A DNA stretch of 64,000 nt from Effrenium voratum (GCA_963377175.1 CAUJNA010001424.1:327501-391500), one strand, 5' to 3'; shown: positions 43,635 through 53,774, numbered from the stretch's first letter. Made by a program: numbers and translations. The notes: generated by a model not told the origin, from the letters alone.

Positions 43635-44950
43635 GGAAGGGGGGAAGGGTTGGGCGATTCACTTATCCCTGGAAATAAGACATGTTCTATAGTTCCAAGA
43701 CATGTTCATTGCTGGTTTTACTCAGAGAACGAATTGCATGCATCTAGTTTTGGGTGAGCTCTTGCCATGGCCACACATTTTATGTGGCAAAAAGAGCCTT
43801 TCATTTCTGGTTCATGGGATTTGGGTGGATTCCCGCCCGGACCCAAGACCCGGAATATGGCGACCTTTGAACCCCCAGAGACCTCAAATAGTAACGTTTA
43901 GGGTCCCTAGGGCAGGCTTTGTTTGTGGCTCGGAGAAGTCTTGGCGCGGACATCTATCAGCTCATTGACTCGTGCCCCACTTATCTGGGTATGCCGTTGT
44001 GTTGCCAGAATAATTAGCCGGTCGGCTGATTGCTTCAGAGGTTTCAAGGCCACATGCTGTTTGTCTCAAAATTGGGGAACCCAAAATGCGTTCTTTCCTT
44101 TTGGCCTTTGGATACCAGCCAGCCAAAGCTGGCGGTGTGCGGCTTCCCCTTTTCACAGGGCAGCCCATGGGCTGCTTCGATCTTTCCGTCTGCAACGAAA
44201 TGTGACCTTTGCTTCTCCAAGGTTTTTTGGTTTCCTGTCGGGTAAGAAAAGCTCACCAGGGTTTCAGCCTTTTGGTGTCCTAGGTAATGGAGCCCCCTGA
44301 AAATACGGGCGGGGCACCCAGTTCCTTAGGTAAAGGGTGGTTATCTCACTTCCGGAGTTCCGTTTCAGACTGGATCCATGTTGTTAAACAATGGTTTCTT
44401 GACTTTTTCTGGGCCAATCCGCGGAAGTGAGCGAAACCAATGGGTTTTTTGTGACCCCAACGGCTGTTGTGGTGAGCTGAATCCCAGGGTTTCCTGTCGG
44501 ACCGATCCAATGCCTCGGTTGCTCCTTAGCGACGCGATCGCCTGGCTTTGAGCTGGGGCCTTTGTCTTTTAGGTGTCCAACACAACTTGTTCGAGCGGGG
44601 GGGGTCCTTATGTCCGTTAATTATAGAATTCGCAGATGCCAGTGGCTCCAACTGAACGAATGATTCCGGCTTCTTTCAATGGACTGCCCGAACTGGTCCA
44701 ACAAAAAGGTGGATTCGTTTGAAGGAAGTTGCCCTTCTGGACTGGTGTTGAGGGGCACAATAGTTGCACACACTACTTCCATTTGCTGAAGAGTACTGTT
44801 AAACAGTACTGGTTTCAAAGGGAATGTGTTACTACTGGATTTTTACTTACCGGACTTGAGCAGATGGAGCATGTTCTTCTGACTATGATTCTAATCGTGT
44901 TTGAGAGTTGATTGCAACCCCATTCTATGTAGTCCAAAGGTTCTGAACAT

Positions 44951-45063
44951 TTCTGAGCAGGGAATGTCAGTTCTGGAAATGAAACTAGGGATCCCCCAGC
45001 CGTAAATTGCTTGTTTTTGTTTGTCTCATGCCAGCTCGTTCCCTACCTTTCGAACCAGCAAGC
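44951..45063 (+). mobile_element. Divergent family 3 element
   Basis: Left GAGCAGGGAATGTCAGTTCT and right TTCGAACCAGCAAG arms match the family consensus with several changes. Confidence 0.45.
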
Positions 45064-45202
45064 AAAGCTGGGTCTCCTTTTTGTTTTGTATGTTAGGGTA
45101 GGCCAAAAATAAAGGATCGCCATCCAACCGTGTCATTTTCCCAGCATTTCAGTGGGCCGGCCCTTCTCGGAGACTCGAGACTTGGGGGGGGGTCCCGGCG
45201 AG

Positions 45203-45257
45203 GTGGGCGGTGCGTTTACTGGGTGCGGTGCACGACTTCAGCCTGCAGCCAGATGCG
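45203..45257 (+). CDS. Possible PPR exon fragment (motif end)
   Basis: Reads RLLGAVHDFSLQPDA up to a GT at 45258. LQPDAV is a usual end of a motif and start of the next; the helix before it is degenerate. Confidence 0.33.
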
Positions 45258-46006
45258 GTGGGCTGGGGCCTGAGGAAATCATTTCTCCGGCGAATCCGAA
45301 AGGCCGTGAGCATCTTTTTCAAGCCATTCCCAGGGGTCCGGACAGGGGTTCCTTTTCCCACTTGCCCTGTGGATTCCGTCCTTTTGTCGATTTTGTTTTG
45401 GGAAGGGTTCCCCTTTAAACTCAACCAAACCAAAAAGGATACCTTTTGGGCAGTGCTTGAAATTTAGGACATAGGTTTCCGAGCCATTTCCCTTTTTCGG
45501 AAACTTCACAAGAAGCGATCGTTTCAATGGACACCGCCAGTAAATTGATCAACTGTTGATTGGGAAATTCCAGTGACCCCTGCTCCTTGGGTTCAAACGA
45601 CAGTTTTCAATTGCTGTTTGAACAACACATATCTTATTCAGTATCCGGGTCCCAACCACTGCTGTGGGGACCGTACATGGGATTTTGGACGTGGTTGGAA
45701 AACAGTTATTGGGGGGCATAGGATAGCTGTATCTACCTATGACTTGACAATTTAGAAGTGAGTGGTTTCTCAAAGGAATGATCGAAGTATTGGGCGAGAT
45801 CAAGATTTGGAACAATCAACAGTCGGGCGCGGATATCCGCCCTTTGGATTTGTTATGTAGCTTTTGTTTTGGGTGGACTTACTAGAAAATGGTTAATTGT
45901 GAACGCAGGTCAAACATGATTGGATCCCATGCCAATCGTTTTCTGTTAGTTCCCTAAATTGAAGCAGGTCCAGGGCATCCCAAATTCTCAGACACCCCAT
46001 TTTGAG

Positions 46007-46150
46007 AACTGACACGTGCGACCGACCGTATCAAAGACAAGAGCACAGGCTTCCTGCCGGAACTAGACTGGGCCAAACGAATGGAAAGGTTCATTTGCCC
46101 CGGAGGAAAGGACCTTCAATTCATGCAGCGAGAAAGCCGCGTCGCTTTCA
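46007..46150 (+). CDS. Candidate exon, unknown function
   Basis: Frame without ATG reads TRATDRIKDKSTGFLPELDW then AKRMERFICPGGKDLQFMQR and ESRVAF. Composition is strongly protein-like, but no family is recognised. It abuts the PPR scrap at 46152 across TTTCAG|GTTTC, in a different frame. Confidence 0.42.
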
Positions 46151-46151
46151 G

Positions 46152-46186
46152 GTTTCAACGCAGCCATCAGCGCGCCGGGGGCTTAA
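46152..46186 (+). CDS. PPR fragment, decayed
   Basis: After CGCTTTCAG it reads FNAAISAPGA and stops. FNAAISA is the conserved helix A phrase; what follows is broken. Confidence 0.35.
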
Positions 46187-47289
46187 CACTGTAGGTTTCG
46201 TTGGCTTTGGCTTTCACCAGGGAAACTGCTGGTGTTTGAAGAGAGCATGGGAGTGTTGGTGAATGAACACAGGGTTGATAGGGGCTGCAACCCATGTCCT
46301 TCACGTTTGTTGGGGGGGGGGTTGCAACGCCCTAATTTCGACTTTTCCCGGTTGATGGGGCCGTGGGGTCAACATGTCAAGTTGGGCTCAATGAGAGGAA
46401 AGCCAAGCACCGAGCATGTCTCACAATCCAGGGATGGGTTTGTCTCCAAGGGGACCTCCAGACATGGCTTCTGATTTTTTGATTCCCTTTAGTTCAAACC
46501 AACCTTCCCCGCAAGGGTACCCTCAAATTGCCCTTTTGTTGGCTACATTCGCCTAAAGGGTCTTCTGGGCACATCCCCAAAAAGAAACCGGCGGCACATG
46601 TCCCATCGCTCAAGGTGTGAGCGAGAAGAACGCCCATCGCCTGCTTTCGGGGGGTGAGGACAGCGATTCGAGTAGCATCGTTCTGTGGCTCCAGCTCTTT
46701 CATTCACTCTCCAGAGTTGTTCGTCCCATTTTGCAACTCCTGTCTTTCCTTCCGAACACATTTGACAATTGGCCCAATGCTGGTTGACTTTGGCTATGAG
46801 TTTCAGACTTCGAACCACCTCCCAAGTGGTTACAGACATGAATTCCCGCCTAAATGAGTGTGTCTTTTTTGAGGCACCTCCATTTTGGTTGGTGTTTTCA
46901 AGGGAAGCCCAAAGGAGAACTGAAGACACACAAGTCCCCGACAAAAAGGCACCCCCCAATTCAGGTTTCTTCCACAAGACCTTGCCGCTTGCGTTTCTTT
47001 GCTTTTCTTTCCTTCCAACCCCACATTCGTCGGCGGATTCTTGGCTGGATGTGTCACCTTTACTCGTTGGGGAACATGTTTAACCATCCACCTAGCCAAC
47101 CGAACACCCAACCACCTAGTTTTGTCACATATAAGCAACCAAACCCAAGCCTCAAATATTGCAAGTGTCAACCAACCACCAAACCGAACCTCTGTAAGTT
47201 TCAACCCCAACCCACACCTCACCCCTGGATTTTCCTCCGGCCGCTTCGTGGCCGCCGCTTCCGAGCGGCGGAACGGCTCGGCAGGAGCC

Positions 47290-47437
47290 GAGGTGCGAGA
47301 ACGCGGCACGCTGGCGGCGGAGCCTGGCCCTGGCGGAGTTCGGCGACGGCGGGGAGATCACGCTGGGGGCGATGGTGAGCGCCTGCGAGTGCCGCGGCGG
47401 AGAAAGCGCTTGCGAGCTGTGGGGAGACATGAGGGTG
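47290..47437 (+). CDS. PPR exon with two partial motifs
   Basis: Reads CENAARWRRSLALAEFGDGG then EITLGAMVSACECRGGESAC and ELWGDMR. The first half ends one motif (CENAARW, helix B changed to LALAEF); the second starts another (GAMVSACE) with a degenerate helix B. High GC. The reading needs no frameshift. Confidence 0.47.
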
Positions 47438-47935
47438 GATGTGCTCGCTCGGGATGTGTGGGGCTTGGAGGAAACCACGATTTTTGTTTTTTCAGAAAGG
47501 GGTCCGCCGTTTTTACACATAGCGATGAGATCAAAAAGGCCCTTGAAAATGGCTTGGGGTAGAGATGGTCATGAACCTCTTTGTTTAGACAAACAGTGTG
47601 TAGGTTAGCGTTGTGGAACCTGCTGTGTTGTTCAACATCAATTAATCTATCAACCCTTAAGTTCACAAATCCCTTCTGAACCCTGCCAGAGGGTAGTGGC
47701 TCTCTTGTTTATCGATCTGCCATATTGAAGCCATCCAGTGGAAGATGGACGTGGAGTACTAGGGGTCATTCTTGGGGTGTGTTCCGTTTCCATTATTTTC
47801 AACCTGCGTTGCTTTGTTACCCTGAGCCGGAGGATGTCTCTGCTGGGCGGAGGGCCTCGAGCTGGGCCCGAGAGCATTTGGTGTTTGTACGTTTTTTTTC
47901 ATCCAAAAACTATTTGGGTCTGTGGCCAATGGCTT

Positions 47936-47963
47936 TTGGCTTGTTTTGGCTTGTTTTGGCTTG
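47936..47963. repeat. 11-bp tandem repeat
   Basis: GGCTTGTTTTG repeated about 2.5 times. Confidence 0.85.
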
Positions 47964-48338
47964 AAAGGATTCGGCCTCCATTTGGCGCATTCCCCGTGGA
48001 TGAAACGGTTCTTGGACCTGTCTGATCAAAAGATCCAGGCCTTCGCTTTGTGATAGCCAAAAGGTGAACGATCAGGTCCTGACTCGGCCCAGATGTGTCC
48101 CGCTCATGGGGTTTAATTGGGAGTCCACCTTGGCTAAACCCCTTACCCTTCCCACAGATCTCACCCTGAAAGCTTCAAACCCTCCTTTGACTCCTTAGGA
48201 CTTTGAGTTTCAATAGATGTGACGCCCCTTTTGGTTTCGAAGTGGGGTCCAACTTCTACGGCTTCGGGTGTCCACCGCTGGTTGCCCCAAAACCTGGCGT
48301 TGGGGACTTCCGCGAGCGCCGTTGCGCCCGCCAACGAG

Positions 48339-48402
48339 GAAGGCGCGGCAGTGGCGCGCCGCGCTGGACCTTCTGCGGCGCGTCCGCGCGAACTTCGGCC
48401 TG
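48339..48402 (+). CDS. PPR exon (helix B), last of the series
   Basis: After CCAACGAG (AG 48337-48338) it reads KARQWRAALDLLRRVRANFG then L before GT at 48403. Canonical helix B. The helix A-like residues just upstream (ASAVAPANEE) lie in another frame. The satellite cluster begins about 85 bp downstream. Confidence 0.55.
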
Positions 48403-48486
48403 GTACCGGGGATCATAAGCCCGGGGCCCCGGGCGGAGAAAAACGCGGGGCTCTGACTCGAGAACCTGGGTTCGTGGTTTTTTTGG

Positions 48487-49480
48487 AGGAGACCCCCAAA
48501 CAAACGGATCGAAGGTTCTTTTTTTTTTAGACCCCAAAAGTTTGTTGGGATTTTTTGGGGGATCGAAGGTTCTGTTTTTTTGAGACCCCAACAGTTTGTT
48601 TGGATTTTTGGGGGATCGAAGGTTATTTTTTCTTTAGACCCCAAAAGTTTGTTGGGATTTTTGGGGGGATCGAAGGTTCTGTTTTTTTGAGACCCCAACA
48701 GTTTGTTTGGATTTTTGGGGGATCGAAGGTTCTTTTTTCTTTAGACCCCAAAAGTTTGTTTGGATTTTTTGGGGGATCGAAGGTTCTGTTTTTTTGAGAC
48801 CCCAACAGTTTGTTTGGATTTTTGGGGGATCGAAGGTTCTTTTTTCTTTAGACCCCAAAAGTTTGTTTGGATTTTTTGGGGGATCGAAGGTTCTGTTTTT
48901 TTGAGACCCCAACAGTTTGTTTGGATTTTTGGGGGATCGAAGGTTCTTTTTTCTTTAGACCCCAAAAGTTTGTTTGGATTCTCGGGAGATCGAAGGTTCT
49001 TTTTTCTTTAGACCCCAAAAGTTTGTTTGGATTTTTGGGGGATCGAAGGTTCTCTTTTCTTTAGACCCCAAAAGTTTGTTTGGATTTTTTGGGGATCGAA
49101 GGTTATTTTTTCTTTAGACCCCAAAAGTTTGTTTGGATGTTTGGGGGATCGTAGGTTCTGTTTTTTTGAGACCCCAACAGTTTGTTTGGATTTTTGGGGG
49201 ATCGAAGGTTCTTTTTTCTTTAGACCCCAAAAGTTTGTTGGGATTTTTCGGGGGATCGAAGGTTCTGTTTTTTTTGAGACCCCAACAGTTTGTTTGGATT
49301 TTTGGGGGATCGAAGGTTCTTTTTTCTTTAGACCCCAAAAGTTTGTTGGGATTTTGGGGGGGATCGAAGGTTATGTTTTTTTGAGACCCCAACAGTTTGT
49401 TGGGATTTTTGGGGGATCGAAGGTTCTTTTTTCTTTAGACCCCAAAAGTTTGTTTGGATGTTTGGGGGATCGAAGGTTAT
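48487..49480 (+). repeat. Satellite A: 53-54 bp unit, 18 copies, mainly alternating X/Y dimers
   Basis: GATCGAAGG marks each unit start at 48508, 48561, 48614, 48668, 48721, 48775, 48828, 48882, 48935, 48988, 49041, 49094, 49147, 49200, 49254, 49308, 49362, 49415 and 49468. Two types occur: X with TTTAGACCCCAAAAG and Y with TTGAGACCCCAACAG. Order: XYXYXYXYXXXXYXYXYX. Open frames over it on both strands are artefacts of a stop-poor unit. Confidence 0.97.
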
Positions 49481-49539
49481 TCCCGAAAGCATGGCGAAGG
49501 GTTCTTCCGCTGGGTTCACTTGAGTTGTTCTCATGAGAG

Positions 49540-50113
49540 TCATTACAAGGTGTCATTGCAAGGAATCATCATCATGAAAGTCAATGCAAGGAGTCATTGC
49601 AAGGAGTCATTGCAAGGAGTCATTGCAAGGAGTCATTGCAAGGAGTCATTGCAAGGAGTCATTGCAAGGAGTCATTGCAAGGAGTCATTGCAAGGAGTCA
49701 TTGCAAGGAGTCAAGGAGTCATTGCAAGGAGTCATTGCAAGGAGTCATTGCAAGGAGTCATTGCAAGGAGTCATTGCAAGGAGTCATTGCAAGGAGTCAT
49801 TGCAAGGAGTCATTGCAAGGAGTCATTGCAAGGAGTCATTGCAAGGAGTCATTGCAAGGAGTCATTGCAAGGAGTCATTGCAAGGAGTCATTGCAAGGAG
49901 TCATTGCAAGGAGTCATTGCAAGGAGTCATTGCAAGGAGTCATTGCAAGGAGTCATTGCAAGGAGTCATTGCAAGGAGTCATTGCAAGGAGTCATTGCAA
50001 GGAGTCATTGCAAGGAGTCATTGCAAGGAGTCATTGCAAGGAGTCATTGCAAGGAGTCATTGCAAGGAGTCATTGCAAGGAGTCATTGCAAGGAGTCATT
50101 GCAAGGAGTCATG
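49540..50113 (+). repeat. Satellite B: 13-bp unit, about 41 copies
   Basis: Near-perfect GGAGTCATTGCAA from about 49585, with degenerate copies before it and one shortened unit near 49708. Because 13 is one more than a multiple of three and no frame has a stop, all three plus frames read the same 13-residue cycle (SLQGVIARSHCKE). The minus strand is closed by TGA. Confidence 0.97.
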
Positions 50114-50134
50114 AGAGTCATTGCGAGCTGCGCA

Positions 50135-50262
50135 TGGAGTCAAGTGCAAGTTGCAAGTGCAAGGAGTCAAGGTGCAAGTTGCAAGTGCAAGTGGAGTCAA
50201 GTGCAAGTTGCAAGTGCAAGGAGTCAAGTGCAAGTTGCAAGTGCAAGGAGTCAAGTGCAATT
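50135..50262 (+). repeat. Satellite B': 27-bp unit, four to five copies
   Basis: GGAGTCAAGTGCAAGTTGCA plus AGTGCAA repeated with small changes. It shares GGAGTCA with the 13-bp unit, and its GCAAGTTGC core is the reverse complement of GCAACTTGC in satellite D. Confidence 0.9.
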
Positions 50263-50326
50263 GACTTGCGAGGAGTTAAAATCTCTTCTTAGGGCGGCGG
50301 GGTAGTGCCGACGACACTACACGAAA

Positions 50327-50825
50327 ATCGACCCTCTGCGGGGATCGGCGTGGTCGAGGTGCAAAAACCCATGGTTTTTTGCGATTTCTAAAGTTCCCGC
50401 GCGACCCTCTGCGGGGATCGGCGTGGTCGAGGTGCAAAAACCCATGGTTTTTTGCGATTTCTGCATGCTCGCGCGACCCTCTGCGGGGATCGGCGTGGTC
50501 GAGGTGCAAAAACCCATGGTTTTTTGCGATTTCTGCGTGCCCGCGCGACCCTCTGCGGGGATCGGCGTGGTCGAGGTGCAAAAACCCATGGTTTTTTGCG
50601 ATTTCTAACATGCCCGCGCGACCCTCTGCGGGGATCGGCGTGGTCGAGGTGCAAAAACCCATGGTTTTTTGCGATTTCTGCGGTGCCCGCGCGACCCTCT
50701 GCGGGGATCGGCGTGGTCGAGGTGCAAAAACCCATGGTTTTTTGCGATTTCTGCGGTGCTCGCGCAACCCTCTGCGGGGATCGGCGTGGTCGAGGTGCAA
50801 AAACTCGAGGTTTTTTGCGACTTTT
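50327..50825 (+). repeat. Satellite C: 72-73 bp unit, seven copies
   Basis: ACCCTCTGCGGGG marks unit starts at 50331, 50404, 50476, 50548, 50621 and 50694; the 7th, at 50767, is the same phrase. Each unit holds a near-palindrome GCAAAAACCCATGG-TTTTTTGC and a variable 8-10 base junction before CGCGCG. The seventh unit replaces CCCATGG by CTCGAGG. Confidence 0.96.
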
Positions 50826-50850
50826 GTTGTTCGAACTGGTCCTCGGGAGT

Positions 50851-50910
50851 TGTCTCGTGGTTCGCGCGCCTGCTCCCGGAACCGGCGGGTCGCGGGTTCG
50901 ATTCCTCCCT
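50851..50910 (+). other. tRNA-like segment (possible SINE head)
   Basis: GGTTCGATTCC at about 50895 matches a Pol III B box, and TCGTGGTTCGCGCGCC upstream resembles a D-arm or A-box region. CCTGC and GCGGG flank a CGG-containing loop. Acceptor-stem pairing was not found and the anticodon loop is too long, so this is not a functional tRNA. A tRNA-derived repeat head is the best guess. Confidence 0.4.
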
Positions 50911-50936
50911 GGTCCGCGGGCGGGCGTCGCAAGATG

Positions 50937-51285
50937 CAACTTGCATTTTAAAGCAACTTGCGCAGAGCAACAGAGCAACTTGCGCAGACCAACTTGCACC
51001 GACCAGTTTGCGCAGAGCGCCTTGCCTAGAGCAACTTGCGCAGAGCAACTTACGCAGAGCAACTTGCACAGAGCAACTTGCACAGCAGCTTGCACACAGA
51101 GCAACTTGCAGGGAGCGCAATTTGCACAGAGCAACTTGCAGGGAGCCACTTGCAGGGACCAACTTGCCGGAGCAACTTGCGCGGAGCAACTTGCGCAGAG
51201 CAACTTGCACAGTGCAACTTGCGTAGAGCAACTTGCGCAGACCAACTTGCACCGACCAGTTTGCGCAGAGCACCTTGCCTGGTGC
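50937..51285 (+). repeat. Satellite D: ~14-bp unit, about 24 degenerate copies
   Basis: Units near AGCAACTTGCGCAG with A/G/C changes. A 55-bp stretch starting GAGCAACTTGCGCAGACCAA occurs at 50973 and again at 51226 with one mismatch, so the array carries duplicated ends. The long open frames here (397 codons plus, 387 codons minus) are repeat artefacts. Confidence 0.93.
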
Positions 51286-51380
51286 TGTCTTGCGCTTGCT
51301 TCACAAATGCTTCGTGTAGGGATGCAGCGTTGGGCCGACCTCGCTTGCGATGTTCTGCTTTCGGGCCAACCGTGGTCTAG

Positions 51381-51990
51381 TTTTTTCTTTAGACCCCAAA
51401 AGTTTGTTGGGATGTTTGGGGGATCGAAGGTTTTTTCTTTAGACCCCAAAAGTTTGTTGGGATGTTTGGGGGATCGAAGGTTCTTTTTAGACCCCAAAAG
51501 TTTGTTTGGATGTTTTGGGGGATCGAAGGTTCTCTTTTGTTTAGACCCCAAAAGTTTGTTTGGATTTTTGGGGGATCGAAGGTTCTTTTTTTTAGACCCA
51601 AAAGTTTGTTTGGATTTTTGGGGGATCGAAGGTTATTTTCTTTAGACCCCAAAAGTTTGTTTGGATTTTTGGGGGATCGAAGGTTCTCTTTTGTTTAGAC
51701 CCCAAAAGTTTGTTTGGATTTTTGGGGGATCGAAGGTTCTTTTTTTTAGACCCAAAAGTTTGTTTGGATTTTTGGGGGATCGAAGGTTATTTTCTTTAGA
51801 CCCCAAAAGTTTGTTTGGATTTTTGGGGGATCGAAGGTTCTCTTTTGTTTAGACCCCAAAAGTTTGTTTGGATTTTTGGGGGATCGAAGGTTCTTTTTTT
51901 TAGACCCAAAAGTTTGTTTGGATTTTTGGGGGATCGAAGGTTATTTTCTTTAGACCCCAAAAGTTTGTTGGATTTTTTGGGGGATCGAAG
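51381..51990 (+). repeat. Satellite A': same unit as A, arranged as 154-bp trimers
   Basis: GATCGAAGG at 51422, 51472, 51521, 51574, 51624, 51675, 51728, 51778, 51829, 51882, 51932 and 51983. From 51521 the spacing is 53-50-51 repeated three times, i.e. a 154-bp higher-order unit, nearly identical between copies. Only X-type units are present. Confidence 0.97.
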
Positions 51991-53474
51991 GGGAACAACC
52001 CAGAATTGAAAGATTGAGAGAAATCCGATTGATTTTCCAAGATGGGTTTCGGATTTCCTTTTGGCCTCCCTTTAAACCAACCGCAAGAGGGGTATTGTGT
52101 CTCGCAAAACAGGGGACCACGGTGCCTTCTCGGTTTCCGTTTAAACGCCCAGAAAGTTAGGCCTGGAGTTTTAGTTGAATGCTAGCAGTTGCTTGTCTGT
52201 CAGCTCAAACCTCCTGCTATCACTCACGACAGTTGCTCAATCCAAGCTGTAAGCATACCCGGTGAAACCCTGTTGCCGCTATAGTAAGCGAGCCTTCGCC
52301 ACGTTCCTCTCTTGGCTTTAAAGGGTACAACAATTTCCCACATCATACCCCAGGTTGGGATTTGTTGAAAACCGCAAAACTAACCAAAGGACGCTTCAAA
52401 GGAGGCCTGACAAGGGAAAGTTGAAAGTGCCCTTTGATCATTTGGCTAAGGGGCAGTTTTGGTTGGTTTAAAGGGACATCAAAAGGAAACCACCAAGGGA
52501 TCTCTAATGAGGATCTCTGAGGTGGATCTCTGATATTCAGAGTAAGCTCGCGCGATTAACCGCTTTTCAACTTGCCACCCAAACTTGCTTGCCTGTTGTT
52601 TACACCTCTAAAGTTGAGAACATATTTGTTTGTGCTGGTGTTGCATTTGGTTTTTGGTGTTGGCCGAGCTTTGGTTTAAGAAAAAGCTCACTTGCCCCAA
52701 AGGACCGGGAAATAAAAGGTGAACCTTTTGGGAGCAAATCTGCAAAAGCAAAAGGTCATTTCAGGTCGAATCGCTTTGGGCAAGTGAGAAAGACAGCAAA
52801 CACTGGGTGTGCCTTTTTCTGACCCAAGCACAGGGGTTCTTTCCCCAGCGCTACCTGTGGAGTTGGCAAGCTGACAACGTGTTGCCCGGTTTCTTTCTTA
52901 TTTTAGAAATCAGGAAGACCTTGCACCGCCCGGAAGATTCTAAGAGCCCTTGCAAAACACCTATATTTCAAGACTCCTCTTCGACTTGAGAACCCCAATT
53001 ATTTTCCGCGATTCTCTTGGCTTTGGTGTGACCCAAATGGCCCCGCAGCGACTTTTGGAGATGGGTTGTTTCATCGAACCCACAAAAAACACAGGGCTGG
53101 GGGGAACCCAGCGGGGTTTCCATGGGGGTTCTCCAAATCCGGAACATCTCGGGGAGCACTCCAGCCTCAAACCCCCCACGCTGCGAGCAGCGAGGCTGCG
53201 ACTCCACGCTGCGAGCCCTGCGGGGCCAGTGGGAGGCAAGCCCAAAGCTCTTGCCGAGGGGAGTGGTGCGAGCAACTCCGCGGATCTCTGGGGTAAAGCC
53301 AAGTGAAACCAAAGTTGCTTCCATTTGCTCCAGGATTTTTCTTAATTTTCCCCCTCTTGGGTTTTAAAGGGAATCTAATAGGTTGTATTTTTCCCAGGGG
53401 CTTCATGAAAGGGAGGGCTGTGGGTCCTTCTCTTGGGGATCCACTTCTTTCGGGACTTGGAATGAGATCAAGCA
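51991..53474. other. No supported gene
   Basis: Dispersed-motif copies near 52055 (reverse) and 52468 (TTTAAAGGGACATCAAAAGG). A GC-rich patch at 53170-53300 has several open frames on both strands, none preferred. Confidence 0.4.
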
Positions 53475-53774
53475 TTGCAGAGGCTGTTTGGCTGGCAAAA
53501 TCAAGGCAGGAAGGAAGCTAAGAGGGGAACCCCTCCTGCAAACACACAGGGCTTGATGCATGGAGGAGCACATGCTTTGCAACGTGTATCGCCTGCACAC
53601 CCCGCAACAATGCCTAAACTTGATAAGACCTTATGCAAGTGCTCCAAAGGTCCCCATCAAATTCAAGCGGAAGGACAGGGTCTGTGCTGGAAAGCGTTCA
53701 TGTTGTTTGGACCTGTTGGGCAATTTGTAGCCCTTGCCTCCTTTGCCGGGTTAAGAAGAGGGTTTGGGTTGTGA
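53475..53774 (+). CDS. Hypothetical open frame, 99 codons
   Basis: Reads MQRLFGWQNQGRKEAKRGTP, a middle part with HALQRVSPAHPATMPKLDKT, and a hydrophobic end (FMLFGPVGQFVALASFAGLR) that could be one membrane segment. No recognised domain. Minus-strand shadows are present but less natural. Confidence 0.3.
   Translation: MQRLFGWQNQGRKEAKRGTPPANTQGLMHGGAHALQRVSPAHPATMPKLDKTLCKCSKGPHQIQAEGQGLCWKAFMLFGPVGQFVALASFAGLRRGFGL

Noticed and set aside
48555..49556. Many 60-170 codon frames on both strands rich in FWGSKVLFSLDPK-type or LLGSKEKRTFDPP-type strings
   Set aside because: Translations of the 53-54 bp satellite, with no start context and equal openness on both strands.
49454..50305. 283-codon frame of SLQGVIARSHCKE repeats
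   Set aside because: All three plus frames give the same peptide because of the 13-bp unit; no independent coding evidence.
50851..50930. Functional tRNA gene
   Set aside because: B box and arm-like pieces are present, but acceptor-stem pairing is absent and the anticodon loop would be about 11 bases.
50388..51645. Open frames of 397 codons (plus) and 387 codons (minus), the longest in the window
   Set aside because: Both run straight through satellites C, D and A' and consist only of their repeating peptides; stop-free repeat units explain them.
48487..51990. A CRISPR array was considered for the regular repeats
   Set aside because: Units are head-to-tail without unique spacers, and the genome is eukaryotic.
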